A program made the translations under genes and the position numbers. From Paraburkholderia kururiensis (GTDB taxonomy: Bacteria > Pseudomonadota > Gammaproteobacteria > Burkholderiales > Burkholderiaceae): DNA of 64,000 bases. The stretch is from positions 2,046,001 through 2,110,000 of the forward strand of contig NZ_CP139965.1 in the NCBI RefSeq assembly GCF_034424375.1, given 5' to 3'. Below, piece by piece: positions 9,220 through 17,908 of this stretch (positions within the stretch are counted from its first letter, which is position 1; every line of letters begins with the position of its first letter). The notes beneath the pieces are model-generated. The model was not told where the DNA came from, ran no database searches, and was given only the letters and a program-made list of their open reading frames with translations.

Positions 9220-9697
9220 GGGTAGAAGCTGGAACGTGAAGCGCGGCAGCGCCCGGTGTGGCAAGAAGAATGACCGGCCCGAAGACCGCGTCGTGAACGT
9301 CATGAACGCGAGGAACCGCGTTCGTGCACCCATTCGAGGCATTGTTCGTGCCGGCTGACACATTTCGGCACTCGGCACGGTAGAATAGCGGCAACCTGTT
9401 GGATAAGCAATTGCGGGCGAACCACGCCGAATTGCCGCCGATCCTACGGCTTTCTGCCGCAAATCCGCGCGGACTCGTGGCAATTTCGGCGAATCGTGCA
9501 CTTCATCGCGCTTTCTCGGTCGGCTTTGCCTGTTTTGTCGAGGGTCGACGCGAGCCTGCGGCAGCACGGCTGCCGACATCCACCGCCGGCGATTGCTTCT
9601 CCAACAGGTTGCGCAAGGTACGCCACGCCTCCAATAAGCGCGTCGTACGTAAGCCCACTTGCGCAATCGAGCATTTTTTTCACACTTAGGGGCTTGT
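9220..9697. promoter_or_regulatory. Long divergent intergenic region between ppsR and ppsA
   Basis: These 478 bases carry no convincing gene. A CTGACA (9355-9360) and a TAGAAT (9381-9386) could be rightward promoter elements, but their spacing of 20 is long. AGGGG at 9688-9692 is the ppsA ribosome-binding site. Open frames inside (for example about 9399-9689) have no recognisable protein features. The region also contains a 13-base inverted repeat, listed separately. Confidence 0.5.
9391..9612. repeat. 13-base perfect inverted repeat, arms 196 bases apart
   Basis: GCAACCTGTTGGA at 9391-9403 is matched by its exact reverse complement TCCAACAGGTTGC at 9600-9612, inside the ppsR-ppsA intergenic region. 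The left arm begins just after the TAGAAT box. The arms could be two binding sites for one regulator that loops the DNA, or the base of a long leader-RNA stem. The sequence does not say which. Confidence 0.6.
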
Positions 9698-12097
9698 ATG
9701 ACTAACGCAGTTAACGTCGCAAAGGATGAGGCGTATGTAGTTCCGTTCGAACAGTTGCGGATGACCGACGTGGAAATCGTGGGTGGCAAGAACGCGTCGC
9801 TCGGCGAGATGATCAGCCAGCTCGCCGAAGCCGGCGTGCGCGTGCCGACCGGTTTCGCCACCACGGCGCTCGCGTTTCGCGACTTCCTCCGACACAACAA
9901 CCTCACCGAACGTATTGCGAAACGTCTCGACACGCTCGACGTCGACGACGTGAAGGCGCTTGCCGCCGCAGGCAAGGAAATCCGCGAGTGGATCGTGGCT
10001 GCGCCGATGCAGCCTCGCCTCGAACAGGAAATTCGCGCCCAGTTCGACACGTTGCAAAAGAGCTCGCCCGGCGAGCTCTCTTTTGCCGTGCGCTCGTCGG
10101 CCACGGCCGAAGACCTGCCCGACGCCTCGTTCGCCGGCCAGCAGGAAAGCTATCTGAACGTGGTCGGTATCGAAGACGTGCTCGACCGCATGAAGCACGT
10201 GTTTGCGTCGCTCTACAACGACCGCGCCATCTCGTATCGCGTCCACAAGGGCTTCACGCACGCAGAAGTGGCCCTGTCGGCCGGCGTGCAGCGCATGGTC
10301 CGCTCGGACGTAGGCGCCGCGGGCGTGATGTTCACGCTGGACACCGAATCGGGCTTCAAGGACGCCGTGTTCATCACGTCGAGCTACGGCCTCGGCGAAA
10401 CCGTCGTGCAGGGGGCCGTGAATCCGGACGAGTTCTACGTCTTCAAGACCACGCTCGCGCAGGGCAAGTCGCCCATCATCCGCCGCTCCATCGGCTCCAA
10501 GCTGATCAAGATGGAATTCACGCAGCCGGGCGAGCCGGGCCGCGTGAAGACCGTCGACGTGCCGCACGAGCAGCGCAACCGCTTCTCGATCACCGACGAC
10601 GACGTCATCGAACTGGCGAAGTACGCGGTCATCATCGAAAAGCACTACCAGCGCCCCATGGACATCGAATGGGGCAAGGACGGCCGCGACGGCAAGATCT
10701 TCATCCTGCAGGCGCGTCCTGAAACGGTGAAGAGCCAGTCGCACGGCAAGATCGAGCAGCGCTTCAAGCTCAAAGGCCAGTCGCCGGTGCTTGCCACCGG
10801 GCGTGCCATCGGCCAGAAGATCGGCGCGGGCCGCGTGCGCGTGATTCACGATCCGTCCGAGATGGAGCGCGTGCAGCCCGGCGACGTGCTGGTGGCCGAC
10901 ATGACCGACCCGAACTGGGAGCCGGTAATGAAGCGCGCCTCGGCCATCGTCACGAACCGAGGCGGCCGGACGTGTCACGCGGCCATCATCGCGCGCGAAC
11001 TCGGCGTGCCCGCCGTGGTGGGCTGCGGCGACGCCACCGACGTGCTCAAGGACGGCTCGCTCGTCACGGTGTCGTGCGCGGAAGGCGACGAAGGCCGCAT
11101 CTACGACGGCCTGCTCGAAACCGAAGTGACCGAAGTGCAGCGCGGCGAACTGCCGCCGGTGCCGGTCAAGATCATGATGAACGTCGGTAATCCTCAGCTC
11201 GCGTTCGACTTCTCGCAGCTGCCGAACGAAGGCGTGGGTCTCGCGCGTCTCGAGTTCATCATCAACAACAACATCGGCGTGCACCCGAAGGCGATTCTCG
11301 AGTATCCGAACGTCGACGCGGACCTCAAGAAGGCGGTGGAAAGCGTGGCCCGCGGCCATGCGTCGCCGCGGGCCTTCTACGTGGACAAGCTCGCGGAAGG
11401 CATTGCGACGATTGCTGCCGCGTTCTATCCGAAGCCTGTCATCGTGCGTCTGTCGGACTTCAAGTCCAACGAGTACAAGAAGCTGATCGGCGGTTCGCGC
11501 TACGAGCCGGACGAAGAGAACCCGATGCTGGGCTTCCGCGGCGCATCGCGCTACATCGCGGAAGACTTCGCACAGGCCTTCGAGATGGAGTGCATCGCGT
11601 TGAAGCGCGTGCGCGAGGAGATGGGCTTGACCAACGTCGAGATCATGGTGCCGTTCGTGCGTACGCTCGGTCAGGCCGAGCGCGTGGTCGGCCTGCTCGG
11701 CAAGTTCGGTCTCAAGCGTGGCGAGAACGGCCTGCGCCTCATCATGATGTGCGAAGTGCCGTCCAACGCGATTCTGGCCGAAGAGTTCCTGCAGCACTTC
11801 GACGGCTTCTCGATCGGTTCGAATGACCTCACGCAGCTCACGCTTGGCCTCGATCGCGATTCGGGCATGGAACTGCTGGCGGTGGACTTCGACGAGCGCG
11901 ACCCCGCGGTGAAGTTCATGCTGAAGCGCGCCATCGACACCTGCCGCCGCCTCGGCAAGTACGTGGGCATCTGCGGCCAGGGGCCGTCGGACCATCCGGA
12001 CTTCGCGAAGTGGCTCGCCGACGAGGGCATCGCGTCGATTTCGCTGAACCCGGACACGGTCATCGAAACGTGGCAGGCGCTCGCGCAGGCGAAGTAA
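9698..12097 (+). CDS. ppsA: Phosphoenolpyruvate synthase
   Basis: PEP synthase converts pyruvate, ATP and water to PEP, AMP and phosphate for gluconeogenesis. The 799-residue protein has the N-terminal ATP-grasp domain (VGGKNASLGEM; FAVRSSATAEDLPDASFAGQ). The phosphohistidine domain contains GGRTCHAAIIARELG, where the His is the phosphoryl carrier and the adjacent Thr is the residue PpsR modifies. The C-terminal TIM barrel carries the catalytic Cys in GICGQGPSD. The start is ATG 9698 with AGGGG upstream. A strong terminator follows. Confidence 0.97.
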   Translation: MTNAVNVAKDEAYVVPFEQLRMTDVEIVGGKNASLGEMISQLAEAGVRVPTGFATTALAFRDFLRHNNLTERIAKRLDTLDVDDVKALAAAGKEIREWIVAAPMQPRLEQEIRAQFDTLQKSSPGELSFAVRSSATAEDLPDASFAGQQESYLNVVGIEDVLDRMKHVFASLYNDRAISYRVHKGFTHAEVALSAGVQRMVRSDVGAAGVMFTLDTESGFKDAVFITSSYGLGETVVQGAVNPDEFYVFKTTLAQGKSPIIRRSIGSKLIKMEFTQPGEPGRVKTVDVPHEQRNRFSITDDDVIELAKYAVIIEKHYQRPMDIEWGKDGRDGKIFILQARPETVKSQSHGKIEQRFKLKGQSPVLATGRAIGQKIGAGRVRVIHDPSEMERVQPGDVLVADMTDPNWEPVMKRASAIVTNRGGRTCHAAIIARELGVPAVVGCGDATDVLKDGSLVTVSCAEGDEGRIYDGLLETEVTEVQRGELPPVPVKIMMNVGNPQLAFDFSQLPNEGVGLARLEFIINNNIGVHPKAILEYPNVDADLKKAVESVARGHASPRAFYVDKLAEGIATIAAAFYPKPVIVRLSDFKSNEYKKLIGGSRYEPDEENPMLGFRGASRYIAEDFAQAFEMECIALKRVREEMGLTNVEIMVPFVRTLGQAERVVGLLGKFGLKRGENGLRLIMMCEVPSNAILAEEFLQHFDGFSIGSNDLTQLTLGLDRDSGMELLAVDFDERDPAVKFMLKRAIDTCRRLGKYVGICGQGPSDHPDFAKWLADEGIASISLNPDTVIETWQALAQAK

Positions 12098-12190
12098 CTC
12101 ACGAGCGCGCCCGCGGCGTTCGGTAAGCGCTGTCGCTTGTCGAACGCTGCGGTGAAGAAAGCGCCGATTCGTGCTGCAACACGTGCTATA

Positions 12191-12218
12191 ACACCCCGGT
12201 CAATCCGGGGTGTTTTTG
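12191..12218 (+). terminator. Rho-independent terminator of ppsA
   Basis: A perfect nine-base stem, ACACCCCGG (12191-12199) and CCGGGGTGT (12205-12213) with loop TCAAT, is followed by TTTTGTTT. It ends the ppsA transcript and sits immediately before the nfeD ribosome-binding site, so nfeD probably has its own promoter or depends on read-through. Confidence 0.9.
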
Positions 12219-12233
12219 TTTGGGGAGATCGTC

Positions 12234-12677
12234 GTGGCCATTCACGGACTGTTCTGGTGGGTCGGCGCGGGGGCGATGATCGTGCTGGAGTTGATGAGCG
12301 GCACGTTCTATCTGTTGATGATCGCGCTCGGCTTCATTGCCGCGGGGCTTGCTCAGTGGGGCGGTGCTCCGCTCGAAGTGCAGCTCGCCGTGGCAGCGGT
12401 GGTGGCGCTCGTCGCCGTGGCGGCGCTGCGCCGCTCGCGCTTTGGGCGGCTGCGTCGTAAAGACGCGGCGCACAATCCGGACGTCAATATCGACATCGGG
12501 TCGCCGCTCACGGTGACGGCCTGGCGCGACCGCCGGGCGCGCGCGATGTACCGCGGCGCGCAGTGGGACGTGGAGCTGGCGCCGGGGGAGTCGGAAGATG
12601 CCCGCTTCTACGAGATCACCGCGCTGCGCGGCAACTGCCTCATCGTGGCCGCGCGCAAGCACGTGACGCCGGCCTGA
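12234..12677 (+). CDS. NfeD-like membrane protein
   Basis: The 147-residue protein has two or three N-terminal membrane segments (about residues 5-75). A C-terminal OB-fold-like domain follows (about 85-147, with NIDIGSPLTVTAW and ARAMYRGAQWDVEL). Short NfeD proteins partner SPFH/stomatin proteins in membrane microdomains, and the next gene is exactly such a protein. The GTG at 12234 is chosen because GGGGAGA (12222-12228) lies five bases upstream. Its molecular activity is unknown. Confidence 0.88.
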   Translation: MAIHGLFWWVGAGAMIVLELMSGTFYLLMIALGFIAAGLAQWGGAPLEVQLAVAAVVALVAVAALRRSRFGRLRRKDAAHNPDVNIDIGSPLTVTAWRDRRARAMYRGAQWDVELAPGESEDARFYEITALRGNCLIVAARKHVTPA

Positions 12678-12719
12678 CGGGACGCAACAGAAAAAGCGCA
12701 GTGCAACACAAGGAGAACA

Positions 12720-13655
12720 ATGATGGAAATACCAGTCGTCGGGCTGATCGTGCTCGTGATCGTCGTGGTGCTGATCGCACAGACCATCAAGATCGTGCCG
12801 CAGCAGCATGCGTGGGTGCTGGAGCGGCTCGGGCGCTATCACGCCACGCTGACGCCGGGGCTCAACTTCGTGCTTCCGTTCATCGACCGCGTGGCGTACC
12901 GGCACGTGCTCAAGGAAATTCCGCTCGACGTGCCGAGTCAGGTCTGTATCACGCGCGACAACACGCAGTTGCAGGTGGACGGCGTGCTGTACTTCCAGGT
13001 GACGGACCCGATGAAGGCGTCGTACGGATCGAGCAATTTCGTCTTCGCCATCACGCAGCTGTCGCAGACCACGCTGCGCTCGGTGATCGGCAAGCTCGAA
13101 CTCGACAAGACGTTCGAGGAGCGCGACTTCATCAATCACAGCGTGGTCTCCGCACTCGATGAAGCCGCGTCCAACTGGGGCGTCAAGGTGTTGCGCTACG
13201 AGATCAAGGACCTCACGCCGCCGAAGGAAATCCTGCACGCCATGCAGGCCCAGATCACGGCGGAGCGCGAGAAGCGGGCGCTCATCGCCGCATCGGAGGG
13301 CCGCAAGCAGGAGCAGATCAACCTGGCCGCGGGGGCGCGCGAAGCGGCCATCCAGAAGTCCGAGGGCGAGCGCCAGGCGGCCATCAATCAGGCGCAGGGG
13401 CAGGCCGCAGCGATACTCGCGGTGGCCGAGGCGAACGCCGAGGCGATCCAGAAGATCGCGGCGTCGATTCAGTCTCAAGGCGGTATGGAGGCGGTCAACC
13501 TGAAGGTGGCGGAGCAGTACGTGAACGCGTTCGGCAATCTGGCGAAGCAGGGCAACACGCTCATCGTGCCCGGCAACCTGGCTGACATGGGGTCGATGAT
13601 CGCGTCGGCGCTCACCATCGTGAAGGCGAAGGGCAGCGAGGCGCGCAGCAACTGA
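12720..13655 (+). CDS. SPFH/band-7 (stomatin-like, QmcA type) membrane protein
   Basis: A single N-terminal membrane segment (residues 4-22) anchors an SPFH domain (about 25-190, with IVPQQHAWVLERLGRY and VDGVLYFQVTDP). A long Ala/Gln/Glu-rich coiled coil follows (about 195-265, for example EREKRALIAASEGRKQEQ). These proteins oligomerise into flotillin-like membrane scaffolds and are linked to protease quality control. AAGGAG precedes the ATG at 12720, and a second ATG follows at once. It forms the usual pair with the upstream NfeD gene. Confidence 0.92.
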   Translation: MMEIPVVGLIVLVIVVVLIAQTIKIVPQQHAWVLERLGRYHATLTPGLNFVLPFIDRVAYRHVLKEIPLDVPSQVCITRDNTQLQVDGVLYFQVTDPMKASYGSSNFVFAITQLSQTTLRSVIGKLELDKTFEERDFINHSVVSALDEAASNWGVKVLRYEIKDLTPPKEILHAMQAQITAEREKRALIAASEGRKQEQINLAAGAREAAIQKSEGERQAAINQAQGQAAAILAVAEANAEAIQKIAASIQSQGGMEAVNLKVAEQYVNAFGNLAKQGNTLIVPGNLADMGSMIASALTIVKAKGSEARSN

Positions 13656-13677
13656 CCGCGCCCGTGCCCCAGCAATG

Positions 13678-13710
13678 AAAACGGCCCGCGTGTTGCGGGC
13701 CGTGCTGTTT
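13678..13710. terminator. Bidirectional terminator between the SPFH gene and smpB
   Basis: The nine-base stem ACGGCCCGC (13681-13689) and GCGGGCCGT (13695-13703), with loop GTGTT, has A residues before it and GCTGTTT after it. It therefore works for both convergent genes. Confidence 0.8.
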
Positions 13711-13767
13711 GGGTGTCACGCAGTTCGCGCTGCTTGCCGGAGAGGAAGACGGTTGCCTCGACGACGT

Positions 13768-14214
13768 TCAGCCCGGCGAGCGCATGAGGCGAGCCTTTTC
13801 GCGTTCCCAGTCGCGCTTTTTCTCCGTCTCGCGCTTGTCGTGCTGCTTCTTGCCCTTCGCAAGGCCAATCTCGCACTTCACGCGACCGCCCTTGTAATGG
13901 AAGTTCAGCGGCACGAGCGTGTAGCCGCGCTGCTCCACCTTGCCGATCAGCTTGCTGATCTCGTTGCCGTGCAGAAGCAGCTTGCGCGTACGCACGGGGT
14001 CGGGCTTGATGTGCGTGGACGCCTCGGGCAGCGGACTGATGTGCGCGCCGATCAGAAACAGTTCGCCGTCGCGGATCACGACGTAGCCTTCCTTGATCAG
14101 CGAGCGGCCCGCGCGTATGGCCTTGACTTCCCATCCTTCCAGCACGAGCCCCGCCTCGTAGCGTTCCTCGATGAAGTAATCGAAGAAGGCCTTCCTGTTG
14201 TCGATGATGCTCAT
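13768..14214 (-). CDS. smpB: SsrA-binding protein SmpB
   Basis: SmpB binds tmRNA and is required for trans-translation on stalled ribosomes. The 148-residue product shows the OB-fold core with FFDYFIEERYEAGLVLEGWEV, GNEISKLIGKVEQRGYTLVP and KCEIGLAKGKKQHDKRETEKKRDW, then the basic C-terminal tail that enters the mRNA channel. No tmRNA gene is seen in this window. It diverges from ratA, as is common in beta-proteobacteria. Confidence 0.97.
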   Translation of the reverse strand: MSIIDNRKAFFDYFIEERYEAGLVLEGWEVKAIRAGRSLIKEGYVVIRDGELFLIGAHISPLPEASTHIKPDPVRTRKLLLHGNEISKLIGKVEQRGYTLVPLNFHYKGGRVKCEIGLAKGKKQHDKRETEKKRDWEREKARLMRSPG

Positions 14215-14326
14215 GAAATATGGAAAGTGCCCAACTCGTTTAAAATCGTGATTTTAGCAAAGCGGGCCGGCAATCGTGGCGCGGGCCCGTCGCTGCTGCC
14301 CAATCCTCGCCGCCTGCCGTGCATTT

Positions 14327-14764
14327 ATGGCTGATGTCCAGAAAACCGTGTTGATACGCCATTCGGCGGAACAGATGTTCGACCTCGTCACCGACGTTGA
14401 CGATTACCCCAATTTCCTGCCGTGGTGTGGGGGCGTGGAAATTCGCCGTAAGGACGAGAACGGAATGGAGGCGCGCATCGACATCCATTTCAAAGGCATC
14501 AAGCTCCATTTCGCCACGCACAATACGCAGCAACGGCCCACGCGCATCGACATGGATTTCGCGGACGGACCGTTTCGCAAGTTCACGGGCTACTGGCGCT
14601 TCACGCCGCTGCGCGCGGACGCCTGCAAAATCGAGTTCGCGCTGCACTACGAATTCACGAGCATCGTGCTCGAAAAGATCATCGGGCCCGTGTTCAATCA
14701 CATCGCCAACACGTTCGTGGAGTCGTTCGTGAAGCGCGCGGACCAGCGGTACGGGCGGGCGTGA
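14327..14764 (+). CDS. ratA: RatA-type START-domain protein (ubiquinone-binding Coq10 family)
   Basis: The 145-residue protein is a polyketide-cyclase/START-like fold: ADVQKTVLIRHSAEQMFDLVTDVDDYPNFLPWC at its start and a long C-terminal helix IGPVFNHIANTFVESFVKRA. In E. coli the homologue was described as a ribosome-association toxin. In other organisms the family (Coq10) binds ubiquinone and supports respiration. The sequence does not decide between these roles. The ATG at 14327 matches family starts. It is co-directional with rnfH seven bases downstream. Confidence 0.9.
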   Translation: MADVQKTVLIRHSAEQMFDLVTDVDDYPNFLPWCGGVEIRRKDENGMEARIDIHFKGIKLHFATHNTQQRPTRIDMDFADGPFRKFTGYWRFTPLRADACKIEFALHYEFTSIVLEKIIGPVFNHIANTFVESFVKRADQRYGRA

Positions 14765-14771
14765 GCGCGGC

Positions 14772-15107
14772 ATGAACACGAAGCGGCTGACCATCGACGT
14801 CTGTTACGCGCTGCCCGACGCGCAGACCGTGCTTACCGTCGAACTCGCCGAAGGCGCCACGCTGCGCGATGCGATCGACGCGAGCGGCATTCTGTCGAGG
14901 CATCCCGATATCGATCTCGCGCGACAAAAGACCGGCGTATTCGGCAAGCTCAAGCCGCTCGATGCGCCGTTGGCCGATCACGACCGCGTGGAGATCTACC
15001 GGCCGCTGATCGTCGATCCGAAGCTCGCGCGCCGGCGGCGCGTGGAGAAAACGCGTCGCGAAGGCTCGATCGAAGGGCGCAAGTGGCTGCCCAAGGACTC
15101 GCGGTAA
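14772..15107 (+). CDS. rnfH: RnfH / UPF0125 ubiquitin-like protein
   Basis: A 111-residue beta-grasp protein starting KRLTIDVCYALPDAQTVLTVEL, with the conserved GVFGKLKPLDAPLADHDRVEIYRPL block and a strongly basic tail (ARRRRVEKTRR). The family sits next to ratA in many proteobacteria, where the pair was once read as a toxin-antitoxin module. Its function is not settled. ATG 14772 is preceded by GTGAGCG and is seven bases from the ratA stop, suggesting one transcript. Confidence 0.92.
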   Translation: MNTKRLTIDVCYALPDAQTVLTVELAEGATLRDAIDASGILSRHPDIDLARQKTGVFGKLKPLDAPLADHDRVEIYRPLIVDPKLARRRRVEKTRREGSIEGRKWLPKDSR

Positions 15108-15194
15108 GCGGTAGGGCAACGTCGTCGCGGCGCGCGTGCGCTCCTTTAGTCGGGCCCGCGCGCCACGCGCTGCCACAGCGCCGTCAATACACCA

Positions 15195-16184
15195 TCAATG
15201 CGCCGCAGCCTGCGCCTTTTCTTCGATCGATTGCCCGTCGCCGCCATCCTCGTTTCCATGCTGGCGGACTGACCAGCTCACGCCCGCCACCAGCAGCACG
15301 ATGGCGGCAATCTCGAGCGGTCGCGGCAGCCGATGGTCGTAGATGAACGCATAGAGCAGCGCAAACAGCGTCTCGAACACGATCAACTGACCGGAGAGCG
15401 TGAGCGGCAGCCGCCGGGACGCCGCGTTCCACAACCCGTTGCCGAGCCACGATGCGCCGACCGCGAGCCCGAGGTTCAAGAGCCAGAACGTATGCCAGCG
15501 CGGTGTGGGCAACGCCGTCTGCAGGGCGCCGGCGGGCAGTAGTGCGATAACGCCCCACATCAGCAGGCCCAGCGCGCCCGTCACCACACCCCACAGCACC
15601 GACCATTCGTTGCCGCTGAAATGCCGGATGCGCCGCAGGCAGCGCGCGTTCTCCACGGCAAACCAGGTCCAGCAGGCCAGCGCGCCCACGGCGCAGGCGA
15701 CGCCCGCGAGTTTCGTCAGCGTGTCGTTGCCCGCGGCGTCGCCGCTCGTGCCCGCCGTGGAGAACACGTCGACGTTGATGCAGGCAATGCCCGCCACCAC
15801 CATCGCGAGCGGCCAGACGAGGCGGGCGAGCGGCACGGCGCCGTGGTCGCGGCGGCCAAGCAGCGTCACGCTGACCGGCAGCACGCCCACAATCAGCGAC
15901 GACGGCGCGATGCCCACCATGTGCACGGCGCCCGTGAGCAGCAGGTAATAGAGCAGATTGCCGACGACGGCGAGCTTCACCAGCGCGGCGAGGTCCTCGT
16001 GCGTGAGGCGGCCCGGCACGGTACGGATCATCGGCAGCAGCGCGGCGAGCGAAACGAGCCCGTACATCACGTAGCGGCCCGCGCTCAGCAGGAAAGGCGA
16101 AAAATCCGATAATTGGCGGGGCACGAGAAAGACCATGCCCCATAACGCACCGGCGAGAACGCCGTACATCACACCGCGCTGCAT
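15195..16184 (-). CDS. EamA/DMT-superfamily membrane transporter
   Basis: A 329-residue integral membrane protein with about ten hydrophobic segments in two EamA-like halves, such as GVLAGALWGMVFLVP at the start and VGASWLGNGLWNAASRRLPL in the second half. It ends in a charged cytoplasmic tail (about residues 305-329). DMT transporters export amino acids, metabolites or drugs. The substrate cannot be read here. It sits alone on the minus strand between rnfH and guaB and diverges from guaB. Confidence 0.87.
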   Translation of the reverse strand: MQRGVMYGVLAGALWGMVFLVPRQLSDFSPFLLSAGRYVMYGLVSLAALLPMIRTVPGRLTHEDLAALVKLAVVGNLLYYLLLTGAVHMVGIAPSSLIVGVLPVSVTLLGRRDHGAVPLARLVWPLAMVVAGIACINVDVFSTAGTSGDAAGNDTLTKLAGVACAVGALACWTWFAVENARCLRRIRHFSGNEWSVLWGVVTGALGLLMWGVIALLPAGALQTALPTPRWHTFWLLNLGLAVGASWLGNGLWNAASRRLPLTLSGQLIVFETLFALLYAFIYDHRLPRPLEIAAIVLLVAGVSWSVRQHGNEDGGDGQSIEEKAQAAAH

Positions 16185-16386
16185 CTGGAATCCCGAAGAC
16201 GGTCGAACGAGGCGCGCAGCTTAACAGGACGGACGGCGGCCGGTCTTGTTCGATCCTGCAACGGGCCCGCGGCTACCGAACGCACAAACGAAAACCGATC
16301 GAACGGCAGGCGAACGGCAAAGCGAATTTTCGAGGGCGAACATCCCAAAAATTTTTGGCAAATCGTCGCTAAGCTGCTGTTCGTGC

Positions 16387-16416
16387 AGTGAAAACCGGGG
16401 ATGTATCGCGTATAAT
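16387..16416 (+). promoter_or_regulatory. Probable sigma-70 promoter of guaB
   Basis: A consensus -10 box TATAAT lies at 16411-16416, 26 bases before the guaB ATG. The matching -35 region (about 16387-16393) is poor. The short leader fits a promoter controlled by purine level or growth rate. The -10 box is clear; the regulation is an inference. Confidence 0.6.
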
Positions 16417-16442
16417 CTGCTTTTGCGCCTATAGGATTTGCC

Positions 16443-17903
16443 ATGCGTCTGATCCAGAAAGCACTCACGTTCGATGACGTGCTCCTCGTCCCGGCCTTCT
16501 CCGACGTTCTGCCGCGCGACACCAGCCTGAAGACCCGCCTGACCCGCAACATCTCCCTGAATATCCCGCTCGTGTCCGCGGCCATGGACACCGTGACCGA
16601 AGGGCGGCTCGCCATCGCCATGGCGCAGCAGGGCGGCGTGGGCATCATCCACAAGAACCTCACGCCTGCCGAGCAGGCGCGCGAAGTCGCGAAGGTCAAG
16701 CGTTTCGAGTCGGGCGTGGTGCGCGACCCCATCACCGTGCCGCCGCAGATGAAAGTGCGCGACGTCATGGCGCTGTCGCAGCAGCATGGCATTTCGGGCT
16801 TCCCCGTGGTCGAAGGCGCACAGCTGATCGGCATCGTGACCAACCGCGACCTGCGCTTCGAAACGCGCCTCGACGAACCGGTGCGCACGATCATGACGCC
16901 GCGCGAGCGGCTCGTCACCGTGAAGGAAGGCGCGCCGCTCTCCGAAGCCAAGTCGCTCATGCATAGCCACCGTCTGGAGCGCGTGCTCGTGGTGAACGAC
17001 GCGTTCGAGCTGCGCGGCCTCATGACGGTCAAAGACATCACCAAACAAACCGAACACCCTGCGGCCTGCAAGGACGAACACGGCAAGCTGCGCGCCGGCG
17101 CCGCGGTCGGCGTCGGTCCGGACAATGAAGAGCGCGTCGAGCTGCTCGTGCAGGCCGGCGTGGATGTCATCGTCGTCGACACGGCTCATGGCCACAGCAA
17201 GGGCGTGCTGGAGCGCGTGCGCTGGGTCAAGAAGAACTACCCGCAGGTCGAGGTGATCGGCGGCAACATCGCCACCGCGGACGCCGCGAAGGCGCTCGTC
17301 GAATACGGCGCGGACGCGGTGAAGGTCGGCATCGGGCCGGGTTCCATCTGCACGACGCGCATCGTGGCGGGCGTGGGCGTGCCGCAGATCAGCGCGATCG
17401 CGAACGTTGCGGACGCGCTGCGCGGCACGGGCGTGCCGGTGGTCGCGGACGGCGGCGTGCGCTATTCCGGCGACGTGTCCAAGGCTATCGCGGCCGGCGC
17501 GAACGCCGTCATGATGGGCAGCATGTTGGCGGGCACCGAAGAGTCGCCCGGTGACGTGTTCCTGTACCAGGGGCGCCAGTACAAGTCGTACCGCGGCATG
17601 GGCTCCGTCGGCGCGATGAAGGACGGCGCCGCGGACCGTTACTTCCAGGACAACTCGGCCAACATCGACAAGCTGGTGCCGGAAGGTATCGAAGGCCGCG
17701 TCGCCTACAAGGGTTCGGTCAACGCGATCCTGTTCCAGCTGATCGGCGGCGTGCGAGCCAGCATGGGCTACTGCGGTTGCCGCACTATCGAGGAAATGCA
17801 CGAGAAAGCCGCATTCGTCGAAATCACGGCGGCGGGCATGCGCGAGTCGCACGTGCATGACGTGCAGATCACCAAGGAAGCGCCGAACTACCACGTGGAC
17901 TGA
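16443..17903 (+). CDS. guaB: Inosine-5'-monophosphate dehydrogenase
   Basis: GuaB oxidises IMP to XMP with NAD, the committed step to GMP. The 486-residue protein has a TIM barrel interrupted by a tandem CBS (Bateman) domain (about residues 90-205). The catalytic Cys303 lies in GPGSICTTRIV, the phosphate-binding loop in VADGGVRYSGD, and the flap in YRGMGSVGAM. Length and motifs are normal. It is separated from guaA by one membrane-protein gene. Confidence 0.98.
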   Translation: MRLIQKALTFDDVLLVPAFSDVLPRDTSLKTRLTRNISLNIPLVSAAMDTVTEGRLAIAMAQQGGVGIIHKNLTPAEQAREVAKVKRFESGVVRDPITVPPQMKVRDVMALSQQHGISGFPVVEGAQLIGIVTNRDLRFETRLDEPVRTIMTPRERLVTVKEGAPLSEAKSLMHSHRLERVLVVNDAFELRGLMTVKDITKQTEHPAACKDEHGKLRAGAAVGVGPDNEERVELLVQAGVDVIVVDTAHGHSKGVLERVRWVKKNYPQVEVIGGNIATADAAKALVEYGADAVKVGIGPGSICTTRIVAGVGVPQISAIANVADALRGTGVPVVADGGVRYSGDVSKAIAAGANAVMMGSMLAGTEESPGDVFLYQGRQYKSYRGMGSVGAMKDGAADRYFQDNSANIDKLVPEGIEGRVAYKGSVNAILFQLIGGVRASMGYCGCRTIEEMHEKAAFVEITAAGMRESHVHDVQITKEAPNYHVD

Positions 17904-17908
17904 CGCCA

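Noticed and set aside
9399..9689. A 96-codon frame in the ppsR-ppsA intergenic region
   Set aside because: Composition is random-like, no ribosome-binding site precedes it, and the inverted repeat arms lie within it. I see no protein family.
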